DNA of 64,000 nt from Frondihabitans sp. Leaf304. Its GTDB lineage: Bacteria > Actinomycetota > Actinomycetes > Actinomycetales > Microbacteriaceae. A model generated the notes under the pieces. The model did no database searches. It was not told the origin of the DNA and saw only the letters and a list, made by a program, of their open reading frames with translations. Numbering within the stretch: position 1 is the first letter of the stretch; each line of letters starts with the position of its first letter. The stretch spans positions 135,019 through 199,018 of the forward strand of contig NZ_LMNV01000005.1 in assembly GCF_001423105.1 (NCBI RefSeq). Reading direction: 5' to 3'. The position numbers were made by a program, and so were the translations under genes. Positions 45,169 through 53,539 of the stretch are shown one piece after another.

Positions 45169-45687
45169 ATGACGTCTGCCGCTATCACCACCCGCAAGGC
45201 GCTGGCGAGCGACGTGCCCCACATCCAACGGTTGATAGCGCCGTACGTGAGCCGACGGATCCTTCTGGGCAAAGACAACGTCACGCTGTACGGCAGCATC
45301 CAGCAGTTCCAGATCGCGCTCGACCCCGACGGGGTGCCGATCGGCTGCGGCGCCCTCAATGTCTTCTGGGACGACCTCGCCGAGGTTCGCACCCTCGCGC
45401 TCGACCCCGAGTGGATCCATCACGGAGTCGGCCACAAGCTTCTCGAGGGGCTCGAGAACGACGCCCGCTCGCTCGGAGTCGGCCGTATCTTCTGCCTCAC
45501 CTTCGAGGTCGACTTCTTCGTCAAGCACGACTATCTCGAGATCGGCGAATCGGTCGTCTCGCCCGAGGTCTATGCGGAGCTCGTGCGGTCGTCCGACGAG
45601 GGCGTCGCGGAGTTCCTCGACCTCGCCCGCGTCAAGCCGAACACCCTCGGCAACACGCGCATGCTCAAGGTGCTGCCCCCGGTCTGA
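45169..45687 (+). CDS. argA: Amino-acid N-acetyltransferase (short ArgA type)
   Basis: 172 residues. A stand-alone GNAT domain like M. tuberculosis Rv2747, which acetylates glutamate as the first step of arginine synthesis. ITTRKALASDVPHIQRLI, GCGALNVFWDDLAEVRTLAL, then HHGVGHKLLEGL (acetyl-CoA loop) and the family tail GVAEFLDLARVKPNTLGNTRML. No kinase-like domain is present, as usual for this type. TAGGCT lies 7 bp before the ATG. Confidence 0.88.
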   Translation: MTSAAITTRKALASDVPHIQRLIAPYVSRRILLGKDNVTLYGSIQQFQIALDPDGVPIGCGALNVFWDDLAEVRTLALDPEWIHHGVGHKLLEGLENDARSLGVGRIFCLTFEVDFFVKHDYLEIGESVVSPEVYAELVRSSDEGVAEFLDLARVKPNTLGNTRMLKVLPPV

Positions 45688-45797
45688 GCCGCGGTCGAAC
45701 CGCCCGACCTAGGCTCTGCCTGACGATCCGCCGCACGCCCGCGTGACTCGCCGGGCGCATCCGGGTCGCGGTACCGGCAGGCGCTTACCCTGTGCGC

Positions 45798-46463
45798 ATG
45801 TCGTCGATCAAGCATCCCGTCGGCTCGGAACCGAGCTCGGTGTACTGGCGTCGCCGCGCAATCGTCATCGGGGTGCTGGTGCTCGTGGTGATCATCGTCG
45901 TGTTGATCGTGGCAAAGCCGGGTTCAGGATCCGACGCGACGCCCGCTTCGGCCCCGACCACGTCGGATCCTGCGGTTTCGCGCACTGCCACGCCGAAGCC
46001 CGCCCCCACGGCCGCCGCCACGTCGAAAGCCACCGACGCCCCCACGGCCTCGGCCTCGAATGCCACCTGCGACGCCGATGCGATCACGCTCAAGCCCGTC
46101 GCCGACCAGGCCTCATACACCTCGCTGGAGCAGCCGCAGATCTCGATGTCGATCACCAACACGTCGACGTCGGCGTGCTCGCTCGACCTCGGATCGGCCG
46201 AGCAGGTGCTGTCGATCACCTCCGGCGCCGAGACGTATTGGTCGTCGAAAGACTGCCAGGTCAACGGCACGCACCAGAAGATCACGGTTAAAGCCGGTCA
46301 GACGCTGACGACCCCGGCCATCGCCTGGGATCGCACGCGATCGTCGTCGTCGACTTGCAACAGCTCGCGGGCATCGGTGCCGGCCGGCGGAGCCAGCTAC
46401 CACCTGTCCGTCGCCGTCGGGTCGATCAAATCGGCCACGTCGGCGCTCATGATTCTGAACTGA
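45798..46463 (+). CDS. Membrane-anchored exported protein of unknown function
   Basis: 221 residues. A cytoplasmic N-terminus of 20 residues, a hydrophobic anchor (about 22-41), a Pro/Thr/Ala-rich linker (about 45-90) and a 125-residue external domain with four cysteines, resembling a beta-sandwich of the DUF4232 kind (ISMSITNTSTSACSLDLGS). TACCCT lies exactly 6 bp before the ATG at 45798. It may take part in cell-envelope functions; nothing specific is readable. Confidence 0.72.
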   Translation: MSSIKHPVGSEPSSVYWRRRAIVIGVLVLVVIIVVLIVAKPGSGSDATPASAPTTSDPAVSRTATPKPAPTAAATSKATDAPTASASNATCDADAITLKPVADQASYTSLEQPQISMSITNTSTSACSLDLGSAEQVLSITSGAETYWSSKDCQVNGTHQKITVKAGQTLTTPAIAWDRTRSSSSTCNSSRASVPAGGASYHLSVAVGSIKSATSALMILN

Positions 46464-46477
46464 AACGGCACCATCGA

Positions 46478-46864
46478 ATGGCATCCCCGAAACCTGAATT
46501 CCGCTCGGAGCAGCTCGAGCAGGCGCTCGCCGCGCAAGACGTCGCCGCGGTCGCGTTCGCACTCCGCAACGACGTGGTCGTCGTACCGCGCCTGGTGCTC
46601 GCTGACCGCAAAGACGAGCAGGTGCGGGTCTTCGGGCGGGAGAACACCGATAAGCGGATCCTGCTGCTGTTCTCGTCGGCCGAGACGTACAAGGCCATGG
46701 TGCCGAATGAGAAGGTGCGACTCGTGATGCTCTACGACGGGGCGAAGCTGCGCGACTTCATCGAGGCGCACCTGGACGTGCTGGAGCAGGTGTTCTTCGA
46801 CATCGCCGGGCCGCACACGATGGCCGCGAACCCGGAAGATCTGCTGCGGGCGTTGCGGGCGTAG
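46478..46864 (+). CDS. SseB-like protein
   Basis: 128 residues. The SseB N-terminal fold pattern is present: ALRNDVVVVPRLVL near residue 28, a strand VRVFGREN, LLLFSSAETYKAMV, and VRLVMLYDGAKLRDFI. SseB-domain proteins have been linked to secretion and enhanced serine sensitivity in enterobacteria; in actinobacteria they are unassigned. Begins 14 bp after the preceding stop, so likely co-transcribed with it. Confidence 0.7.
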   Translation: MASPKPEFRSEQLEQALAAQDVAAVAFALRNDVVVVPRLVLADRKDEQVRVFGRENTDKRILLLFSSAETYKAMVPNEKVRLVMLYDGAKLRDFIEAHLDVLEQVFFDIAGPHTMAANPEDLLRALRA

Positions 46865-46944
46865 GTGCGGCTGGCGAGCCTTCGGCCTACCGAACTGGGC
46901 GATTGAGGCGGGTTGCGGGCCTGAAAGCGCCGAAATCGTAGGGT

Positions 46945-47028
46945 GACGGTTCAGAACTCTGGCAGAAGTGGCCCGCGGGACGGTTCCAGGGCCCGGATCG
47001 GCCGGTTTTGCCAGAATTCTGAACGGTC
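46945..47028. repeat. Long inverted repeat between sseB-like gene and radA
   Basis: Arms GACGGTTCAGAACTCTGGCA (46945 to 46967 in full) and its near complement at 47006-47028 match at 20 of 23 positions, around a 38-bp GC-rich loop. Convergent intergenic space; no T-tract. It could be a dispersed repeat or a terminator for both genes. Confidence 0.75.
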
Positions 47029-47033
47029 GGGGC

Positions 47034-48395
47034 TCAGAACGCGGCGTCGAGCTCGCGGTCGCGGTCGCTGGACGCGCTGGAGAACGCCTGCCGGAGCGCT
47101 TCGCGCAGGTGCTCGGACGACGAGTCGATGATCTGCGTGAAGCCGAGCCGCGCGGCCTCGGAGGCGCGCTGCTTGCCGGAGGAGACGGGCCGGATCTCGC
47201 CCGCGAGGCTGATCTCGCCGACGGCCGCCAGGGTGTGGGGGTAGGCGCGTTCGCGACTCGCGGAGGCGAGGGCGAGCGCGATGGCGAGGTCGGCGCCGGG
47301 CTCGGTCAGCTTGATGCCGCCGACCGTCGAGACGTAGACGTCGGCATCGCCGAGGCGGATGCCCGCGCGGCGTTCGAGCACGGCGAGGAGCATGGCGACG
47401 CGGGAGGCGTCGACGCCGTTGACCACGCGGCGAGGCTGCGGCGCGGTGCTGGAGACGATGAGCGCCTGGATCTCGACAGGCAGGGCGCGGCGACCCTCCA
47501 TCGAGATGGTGATGCAGGTGCCGCTCACGGGAGCGCCGCCCCGCGACATGAACAGGCCCGACGGGTCTTTGACCTCGGCGATGCCGTCGCCCGTCATCTC
47601 GAAGCAGCCGACCTCGTCGGTCGGGCCGAAGCGGTTTTTGTGGGCGCGGATGAAACGCAGCGCGGTCTGGCGGTCGCCCTCGAACTGGCAGACGACGTCG
47701 ACGAGGTGCTCGAGCAGGCGCGGACCGGCGATGCTGCCGTCTTTGGTGACGTGACCGACGAGCAGGATCGGCAGGTTGCGGTCTTTCGAGACGCGCACCA
47801 GGGTCGAGGCCACCTCGCGCACCTGCGACGGACCGCCCGCCATGCCCTCGCTGGCCGACGACGACACGGTCTGCACTGAGTCGACGATCACGAGCGATGG
47901 CTTGGTCTGCTCGATCTGGCCGAGGATCACGGCGAGATCGACCTCGGCGGCGAGAAAGAGGTTGGGGTGCATGGCGCCGGTGCGCTGAGCGCGGAGCCGC
48001 ACCTGCGAGGCCGACTCTTCGGCGGTGACGTACAGCACACGAGCACCCTGCGCGGCGGCACGCGACGCGACCTCGAGCAACAGGGTCGACTTGCCGACGC
48101 CCGGCTCGCCCGAGAGCAGGATCGCGGCCCCGGGAACGATGCCGCCGCCGAGCACCCGGTCGAACTCGGCGATGCCGCTCGGCCAGTGCGAGACACTCTC
48201 GGCCGGGATCTCGGTGATCGGTCGCGCGGCGCGATCGGCCGGCACCGCGATCGCGCTCACGCCGCGGCTGGATGCGACCGCGGCCGACGCATCGACGACG
48301 GTGCCCCACGACTGGCACTCGGCGCATTTGCCGACCCATTTGATCGACGACCAGCCGCACTCGGTGCAGCGGAAAGTGGAGGTGGGGCGAGCCAT
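47034..48395 (-). CDS. radA: DNA repair protein RadA
   Basis: 453 residues. A branch-migration helicase of recombinational repair. Zinc finger Cys10, 13, 24, 27; Walker A GEPGVGKST from residue 96; the RadA-specific KNRFG in AHKNRFGPTDEVG; and a C-terminal Lon-like domain (VYVSTVGGIKLTEPGADLA, then REAYPHTLAAVGEISLAGEIRP-like block). TAGAGT lies exactly 6 bp before the ATG, so the message is probably leaderless. Confidence 0.95.
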   Translation of the reverse strand: MARPTSTFRCTECGWSSIKWVGKCAECQSWGTVVDASAAVASSRGVSAIAVPADRAARPITEIPAESVSHWPSGIAEFDRVLGGGIVPGAAILLSGEPGVGKSTLLLEVASRAAAQGARVLYVTAEESASQVRLRAQRTGAMHPNLFLAAEVDLAVILGQIEQTKPSLVIVDSVQTVSSSASEGMAGGPSQVREVASTLVRVSKDRNLPILLVGHVTKDGSIAGPRLLEHLVDVVCQFEGDRQTALRFIRAHKNRFGPTDEVGCFEMTGDGIAEVKDPSGLFMSRGGAPVSGTCITISMEGRRALPVEIQALIVSSTAPQPRRVVNGVDASRVAMLLAVLERRAGIRLGDADVYVSTVGGIKLTEPGADLAIALALASASRERAYPHTLAAVGEISLAGEIRPVSSGKQRASEAARLGFTQIIDSSSEHLREALRQAFSSASSDRDRELDAAF

Positions 48396-48515
48396 GGGGC
48401 AACTCTAGGTGGTGCCACCGACACCGGCGGGTGATGCTCACAGGGGCCCGGCTGGTGGGGGTGGAGCGAGCGGGGGTGGCCGCGGATCCTTGGTTTGTCG
48501 GGTTGGGGGTTCGGC

Positions 48516-49379
48516 TCAGGAAGTCGCGGTGACGTCGTCGTCGGACCGCGCGATCGCAGCCCCGTGAGCCCGGTCGGCGACGGCCGAAGCAACACTCGTG
48601 ACCCGGCGCGACGCGGTCACGTCGGCTGCTGCCCGTTCGGCGGCGATCCGGGCCAGGCGGGCGTCGATGGCGGGGAAGAACGCCGACGCCCACACCGTGT
48701 AGCCCTTGTCGTTCGGGTGGAACAGGTCTTTCGCGGTGTTGCGGTAGGTGCCGATGTAGCCCTGCCGGCGGGTGGTCGCATAGAGCGGGGCGACGGTCAG
48801 GCCGAGCTCCCCGGCGACACGGCGCACGATCTCGTTCGCCACGGCGACCTTCTTCTCGAGGTCGGGCAGCAGCATGAACGGCAGGTCGGCGACGATCGCG
48901 TGCGGGGGGAGGGCCCCGTAGATGGTGCGGATGTTCTTCTCGAACTTCGCGGCGTTGAACTCGCCGACATCGTTCGAACCGATCGCGACCGTGACGATGT
49001 CAGGAGTCAGATCGGCGAGGCGCGGCACCTGGTTGATCTTGCACAGGCGCGTCGTGGAGCCGCTCACCGCCAGATTCTTGACGCCGACCGTTGAGCGGGT
49101 GGTGCGCTTGATGTGCTGACCGATGCGGCCGACGTAGCTGCGCGACGGAGCCGACGCGCCGATGCCCTGGGCAGCCGAGTCGCCGAGAGCCACGTAGCTA
49201 AGAGCGCCCTGCTGGGCGAAGCGCTCACGCCACCACTTCGAATGCACGGGCAGGGTGCTGTTGAGCACGTCGGCCGCGACCTGTCGGCGGGCCATGAAGC
49301 GGCGGTAGTAGGCCGTGCCCGCGACGGCTGCTGCGGCTGCTCCGCCGACCGCTCCGGCGATTGCCTTCGTGTTGGTCAT
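48516..49379 (-). CDS. SGNH/GDSL-type hydrolase, membrane-anchored
   Basis: 287 residues. An N-terminal Ala/Gly-rich hydrophobic segment (about 6-24) anchors or exports it. SGNH blocks: YVALGDSAAQGIG with the catalytic Ser, GSNDVGEF, and the Asp-His pair in DLFHPNDKGY. Such enzymes remove acyl or acetyl groups from lipids, polysaccharides or peptidoglycan; the substrate is unknown. TATCGT lies exactly 6 bp before the ATG. A C-terminal Ala/Arg-rich tail of 45 residues follows the domain. Confidence 0.85.
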   Translation of the reverse strand: MTNTKAIAGAVGGAAAAAVAGTAYYRRFMARRQVAADVLNSTLPVHSKWWRERFAQQGALSYVALGDSAAQGIGASAPSRSYVGRIGQHIKRTTRSTVGVKNLAVSGSTTRLCKINQVPRLADLTPDIVTVAIGSNDVGEFNAAKFEKNIRTIYGALPPHAIVADLPFMLLPDLEKKVAVANEIVRRVAGELGLTVAPLYATTRRQGYIGTYRNTAKDLFHPNDKGYTVWASAFFPAIDARLARIAAERAAADVTASRRVTSVASAVADRAHGAAIARSDDDVTATS

Positions 49380-49503
49380 TCCGGCACGATACGCCCTCGC
49401 GGGTGCGCGGCCGCTCGGCCGTCTGCGCCTGGCCAGAGCGCAGGATCCGACAGCTCACCCGGGCGATTCGGCAAGCTCCCGAATCTGTACTAAACTCGCT
49501 CTC

Positions 49504-49591
49504 GGTACCGTGTCCGAGCGGCCGAAGGATCATGTCTCGAAAACATGTGTGGGGGTTAACTCCACCGTGGGTTCAAATCCCACCGGTACCG
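49504..49591 (+). tRNA. tRNA-Ser (CGA)
   Basis: 88 nt. Acceptor GGTACCG pairs with CGGTACC, discriminator G; anticodon loop CTCGAAA reads CGA; a long variable arm (GTGGGGGTTAACTCCAC) typical of serine tRNA; T loop GGTTCAAATCC. CCA is not encoded. It marks the left border of the lower-GC accessory region. Confidence 0.96.
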
Positions 49592-49597
49592 CAACAG

Positions 49598-49627
49598 AAA
49601 ACCCCCGTTCGCGCGGGGGTTTTCTTA
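49598..49627 (+). terminator. Terminator of tRNA-Ser
   Basis: AAAACCCCCG, a short loop, CGGGGGTTTTC and further T, 6 bp after the tRNA. Confidence 0.88.
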
Positions 49628-49783
49628 TTTTGTGGGTGTTTTTGGTGCTTCTGGGGTGCAGCTTCCGGCCTGTACAGGTCGTACTCCTACCGGGAGGCGC
49701 CCTTGGGCTGTCGTCGGGAAGGTGGTTCCCAAGGCCGAGGTCGAATCCCTGAGGCCGGCGGAAGAGGATTCTCTTCCGTTCCC

Positions 49784-50047
49784 CTAGCCCGCCGCCAGCG
49801 AACGCCGCTGACGAACTCGGATGACGATAAGTACCACTGTCGCCGCGGCCGCTGGTATCGCGAAGACACCACACGCTCCGCCGAGGATGAGGAGGGTTCT
49901 CGCCGGGGATGTATCGGGCGCGTGACTGAAGAGTACGAGAATGCAGGCGGCCACCGCCACGGCCAGGAGCCAGGAGACGACGACGGCCCATGTGAGTGCG
50001 ACGACGCTGCCGTCCTGTCGCTGACTTCCATTCAACGGGTGTCTCAT
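49784..50047 (-). CDS. Small two-helix membrane protein
   Basis: 87 residues with two membrane segments (about 17-41 and 51-76) and short charged ends. TTAGCT lies 6 bp before the ATG, similar to the leaderless pattern of the neighbours. First gene after the tRNA-Ser, in the accessory region. No family recognised. Confidence 0.55.
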   Translation of the reverse strand: MRHPLNGSQRQDGSVVALTWAVVVSWLLAVAVAACILVLFSHAPDTSPARTLLILGGACGVFAIPAAAATVVLIVIRVRQRRSLAAG

Positions 50048-50819
50048 GTTGCGAGCTAACCAGAGGCGACTTGCCGTTACAACGGGGGAACCTCGCCACT
50101 CTTTCCGGCGCGTGGTCGAGCCCGTCAGTTATTCAGACACCCGAAGACGCGGAGGGGCGTGAATCGATCTGGAGTTGCGGTTCTCTGGTGCGGCTCCGGG
50201 CGAGCGGTCCTGTGCGCTGATCGTGTCTCAAAAATCCCCAGGGGCGCTTCGCCGTCACCAAATATGTTGAGACGACATTTCAAGACAGTCAGTGATCTCT
50301 GACAGCCGTGCAAGTGAGGGGGAGTGGCTGTGCCGTTCAGATGGTCACGGTGAGAGCTTGGGACGTCTCAGAAAACTTTAGTTTTTCGAGACCCCTCGCT
50401 GCGCCGCCCGACCTCACTGATCTGGCCCTCCCGAGCATGGCACCAACGAATGGTCGACTTATGGGATGGGCGTAGCTCTCGGCAAGTAGAGGAGGCAGTC
50501 AGCGTGCCCCTCAGGTCTCGGCGCATTAGGTCGAAACGGCGTTGCACTTAGCCCCCGCTCACCGCGCATCGTCACCGTACGGGGTAAACGTGCATCCCCA
50601 TGTCTGCGGCGATTTTGCTCTCGCAAACGACATTCGATGAGCGGTGCTCGTCCGGTCAACGTGCACCACACGGAATTACCCGTTCAAAATATGCAGAAGG
50701 CCACGACTGATCGGTCGATGCCTCAAGCTGGAGGAATGACGATCCCCGATGTGCCCTCTCGGACTCCGGAGCCGGCTGTTCCCTTCCGACCTCATCCTCG
50801 TGACTTCGAAGGTTTCCCC
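50048..50819. other. Gene-poor gap with GTCTCA/TGAGAC motifs
   Basis: No convincing gene in 770 bp. A cluster of GTCTCA and TGAGAC motifs (50225-50392, listed) lies in the first half. The second half has short frames without coding character; a minus-strand frame at 50459-50671 lacks a start signal and was rejected. GC is visibly lower than in the core. Confidence 0.5.
50225..50392. other. Array of inverted GTCTCA motifs, possible recombination site
   Basis: GTCTCAAAAA at 50225, its inverse TTGAGAC at 50267, and a 28-bp near-palindrome at 50365-50392 (GTCTCAGAAAACT and AGTTTTTCGAGAC, two mismatches). Spaced inverted sites of this kind are used by serine recombinases, and fragments of one lie at about 55.0 and 62.0 kb. 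Assignment is tentative. Confidence 0.45.
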
Positions 50820-51206
50820 ATGCCCTCGTCCGTTCCACCTGGGATGCGCCTCGAGCTGAGTCGCGCGCCGATCAAAGCGGGCCAGGAACCTGTCTTCGAG
50901 AAGTGGATGTCGGAGCTGAACGCGCGGTACGACGAATTGGAACCGGCGCTTTCGGACGAGCGGCAACTGTTTGAGGCGACCTTCAAGAGCACGGAGGCTG
51001 ATGGGCAGGTATGGATCTACCACCTCAGTCTCATGGGATCAGACGGCACAGGCCTCGACGAGCAACACGCGATAGCGGCCACACATGCTGCCTACAGCCG
51101 TCAGGCCAAGGAACCCGGATGGGAAGAACTCGAGCCCAAGTTCATGCTCACCCCGAACCACATCCGAGACACCATGATCCGCTGGGCAGCCACCGGCTCT
51201 CACTGA
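50820..51206 (+). CDS. DUF6176-like protein
   Basis: 128 residues. MRLELSRAPIKAGQEPVFEKWMSELNARYDEL begins a ferredoxin-like alpha/beta pattern, with a long second half (LFEATFKSTEADGQVWIYHLSLMG) as in DUF6176 proteins of unknown role. I start at the ATG at 50820, with an AAGG 9 bp upstream; earlier in-frame codons lack family likeness. In the accessory region; lone gene. Confidence 0.6.
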   Translation: MPSSVPPGMRLELSRAPIKAGQEPVFEKWMSELNARYDELEPALSDERQLFEATFKSTEADGQVWIYHLSLMGSDGTGLDEQHAIAATHAAYSRQAKEPGWEELEPKFMLTPNHIRDTMIRWAATGSH

Positions 51207-51368
51207 ACGCGCCACGAGTGGGCCGCACGTGACTAAGAGTCGGCCACCCGATGCTCAATACTCAGCAAGGCTCGAGTCTGCTCACCGTCAGAGTTGGCTA
51301 TGTGCGCCCATCAAACCGGCGGCAGTGCTCAACCTTGTAGTCACAAAGCGGAAGACCGAAAGGGAGAC

Positions 51369-51590
51369 GTGGAGTACGTCATCAGGTTCTCGACGAAGGA
51401 AAGCGTTGAGTACAGGGAAGGCCCCGCGCGGTTCGACTTCTGGATAGGCCCATTTCTGGATATACCCAGGGTGGAGGATTGGGACCGTGTCATGCCCTTG
51501 CCTTTTCGGGGTCGGAGGAATGAGATCCTCGAGCGTTTAAGGGCCGACAGCCGACTCCTCGGCACACCGTTCCGCGACGTCCTAGTGTGA
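51369..51590 (+). CDS. Small protein of unknown function
   Basis: 73 residues from a GTG with an AAAGGGAG about 3 bp upstream. Sequence MEYVIRFSTKESVEYREGPA, with FDFWIGPFLDIPRVEDWDRV and a basic C-terminal half. Mixed alpha/beta, soluble. Stands before an immunity-like gene, so it may belong to the same cluster of small defence or immunity genes. Confidence 0.5.
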   Translation: MEYVIRFSTKESVEYREGPARFDFWIGPFLDIPRVEDWDRVMPLPFRGRRNEILERLRADSRLLGTPFRDVLV

Positions 51591-51706
51591 GGTTCCCCAT
51601 TCACCAAGGCTGTCTCCCACGATGTGCACTCTCGTGAGTACCTTCCGCGCCTAACGGTGAGGGTTGCCTCCCGCACGATGGGCGTTCGGCTTCCGTGCCG
51701 GTCGCG

Positions 51707-51712
51707 TAGCCT
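51707..51712 (+). promoter_or_regulatory. -10 box of the Imm26-like locus
   Basis: TAGCCT followed by CGCTCC and ATG. The 16-bp string from GTAGCCT to the ATG recurs exactly before the cold-shock-like gene at 52278. Confidence 0.6.
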
Positions 51713-51718
51713 CGCTCC

Positions 51719-51763
51719 ATGGATAACCCAGAGCTCTTCCCTTCGCGAGGCTTACGTGGGTAG
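51719..51763 (+). CDS. 14-codon frame overlapping the Imm26-like start
   Basis: Opens at the ATG 6 bp after TAGCCT and encodes MDNPELFPSRGLRG, ending at a TAG that overlaps the GTG at 51756. Either a leader that couples translation to the next gene, or the true N-terminus of that gene separated by a single-base shift. Confidence 0.35.
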   Translation: MDNPELFPSRGLRG

Positions 51764-52196
51764 ACGTCGACCTCCCGTAGGAACTCTTTTGGAGTTTCCG
51801 CTACCAGACGGCACCTTCGCCTACGGACGGGCACTTCGTGACTCTTCCGTCGCCTTCTACCTACAACGTAGCTCGGAGGCGGGCACTGTTCCCAGCCCAA
51901 TGGGCGAGGTGGATTTTGTAGTGGGCGTCTACAACGACGTTCTGACATCCGACTGGGTAAGTCACGTGGGCAGTGTCGCTCCATTGTCCGGAGAGGACGA
52001 GTGGCCGCCGCCCCAGGCGATCTATCACCCAGGCGGCGGCTACTCCGTGTACCACCGCGGCCTTATAACCCGGGCCGAGGAGTCGGAAATCGAAGGCCTC
52101 GAAGTGGCCGCCGTTTGGAACCGCCAACACCTCACGGACCGCCTTTTAGGCCAAGGAGATAAATGGCTTCCCCGCCGAAGTTACATCCGCGACTGA
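51756..52196 (+). CDS. Imm26-like immunity protein
   Basis: 146 residues from a GTG. RRRPPVGTLLEFPLPDGTFAYGRAL is the typical N-terminal motif of the immunity 26 family, followed by AFYL and VGVYNDVL strands. Such proteins usually neutralise a polymorphic toxin made by the same cell or by kin. No toxin gene is next to it, so it could be an orphan immunity gene. The start is uncertain: the only promoter-like box leads to a 14-codon frame that overlaps it. Confidence 0.65.
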   Translation: MGRRRPPVGTLLEFPLPDGTFAYGRALRDSSVAFYLQRSSEAGTVPSPMGEVDFVVGVYNDVLTSDWVSHVGSVAPLSGEDEWPPPQAIYHPGGGYSVYHRGLITRAEESEIEGLEVAAVWNRQHLTDRLLGQGDKWLPRRSYIRD

Positions 52197-52265
52197 TCGT
52201 TCCTTGAATGATTTCCGTGTGAACGGTCCAGCCGCACGCATGAGGTTCGGATTGAGTGCGTCAAG

Positions 52266-52271
52266 TAGCCT
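52266..52271 (+). promoter_or_regulatory. -10 box of the cold-shock-like gene
   Basis: TAGCCT, CGCTCC, ATG: the same 16-bp string as before 51719. Confidence 0.6.
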
Positions 52272-52277
52272 CGCTCC

Positions 52278-52508
52278 ATGCAGAGGGTAACGGGCGTCGT
52301 CATTTCGTGGAGCGAAGACGAAGGATGGGGTACCCTGCGAACGGACTCGGCTCCTTCCGACGTGTTCGCCCTCTTCTCCGACCTGGACATGGAGGGATAT
52401 CACGCCCTGCAGTCGGGCCAAAAGGTCGAGTTTCTTCTCGAGGACTACCCGCGGGGTCAAGATGGATGCGTGTTTCGAGCCGAAGAAGTTCGCGTCATTG
52501 GCCGATGA
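52278..52508 (+). CDS. Cold-shock-domain-like small protein
   Basis: 76 residues. GVVISWSEDEGWGTLRTDSA corresponds to the first strands of a cold-shock domain, with EGWGTL in the place of the RNA-binding KGYGFI, then VFALFSDLDMEGYHALQSGQKVEFLLED. The RNP2 motif is poorly kept, so nucleic-acid binding may differ. Promoter with leaderless spacing identical to that of the Imm26-like locus 560 bp upstream suggests common control. Confidence 0.65.
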   Translation: MQRVTGVVISWSEDEGWGTLRTDSAPSDVFALFSDLDMEGYHALQSGQKVEFLLEDYPRGQDGCVFRAEEVRVIGR

Positions 52509-52643
52509 CGCGCAGACCGAAAGCCGCGGCGGGCGAATGAACGGTAGCGGTTGGCTCGTCGCTCGAAGGACTCGGTCCATCCCTGGGCAGTCCTAGGCGC
52601 CTGCAGTAGTTCAACTACACGGCTAGATTACTAAGCTCATCCT

Positions 52644-52874
52644 GTGCCCACATACTCCCGGCTCCGACGCTATCTCCTGGGGGTAATGGCCCTCCTTTGG
52701 CTGGCCTCATTGCTTCTATTCGTAAGCCAGTTTTTGCTCGACCACGAAATTAGGTGGTGGGGAATTCTCTGCGTCGTGGCGGCAGCCATCAATCTCATCG
52801 ATGTCTACCAAGTCCGCAGAGCTCAGAAACGCGGCGGAGAAAAACAGGCGTTCCCTTCGGCGGAAAGGAAGTAA
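52644..52874 (+). CDS. Small two-helix membrane protein
   Basis: 76 residues from a GTG with TAAGCT exactly 6 bp upstream. Membrane segments at about 10-32 and 38-55, a basic C-terminal tail (RRAQKRGGEK). Function unknown. Confidence 0.55.
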   Translation: MPTYSRLRRYLLGVMALLWLASLLLFVSQFLLDHEIRWWGILCVVAAAINLIDVYQVRRAQKRGGEKQAFPSAERK

Positions 52875-52956
52875 AGGCGCGGCAAAGCCACTAGTTCCTG
52901 TCGCGCGCGGAGAGGGTTACGCCAACACTCCTCGACTCCTTCTCTAGAGTGGGCGT

Positions 52957-53421
52957 GTGCGCCTCGCCCCTACTCTTCTGATCGTCTCGACCTTGTGTGT
53001 CACCGTCCTCGCCGGGTGCTCGTCGGAACCTGTCGTCGATCAAGCCGCCATGGATAAATGGAGCACGAAACAAGATGCTGCCGCCCGTGGCGATGGGGTC
53101 CTTGGGGCCCTATCCGCGCCTATCAGTACCCGGAATCCGAAGCCGGGTGTAGACAAGGGGATCACGATCACCTTTGCCAAGGCGACAGACATCGAAGGGT
53201 TTGATTTCTCCTGCTTCGGCGGCGGAACCATGAGCGGAACCCTGACGACTTCTGCCGGAAGTCTCGGCACGACCAACACGGTCGAGTCCTTGTCCTGCAG
53301 CAAGGGGGCGCAGCCGCTCCACCTCTCCAGAGCGGGACGCACGGGCGTCGACAAGGTCGGCTTCAGCGCGTTCGACGCTAGCCAAGACAGCGCCTGGCAA
53401 GTCATCATCCGCGGCAACTAG
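52957..53421 (+). CDS. Secreted lipoprotein of unknown function
   Basis: 154 residues from a GTG with TAGAGT exactly 6 bp upstream. Signal segment and lipobox VLAGC with Cys21. The mature part is 130 residues with two further cysteines (SCFGGG and LSCSKG), perhaps a disulphide, in a beta-rich pattern ending AWQVIIRGN. No family recognised. Accessory region. Confidence 0.68.
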   Translation: MRLAPTLLIVSTLCVTVLAGCSSEPVVDQAAMDKWSTKQDAAARGDGVLGALSAPISTRNPKPGVDKGITITFAKATDIEGFDFSCFGGGTMSGTLTTSAGSLGTTNTVESLSCSKGAQPLHLSRAGRTGVDKVGFSAFDASQDSAWQVIIRGN

Positions 53422-53539
53422 ACCAGCACCGTCACACCACGGCTCGAGCGTCAAGTATCTGAACAAGTCAATCTAGAGTCCGCGATGACGTGCGCGCGGT
53501 CATCCGCGAAGTTCACTCCGCACCAGGAGGCACGTTCTC

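Noticed and set aside
49570-49591. tRNA-Ser 3' end as an attachment core with a second copy downstream
   Set aside because: I did not find a convincing copy of the 3' end sequence in the rest of the window; the far border may lie outside.
50459-50671. 70-codon minus-strand frame
   Set aside because: No ribosome site, no -10 box, mixed composition without protein-like pattern.
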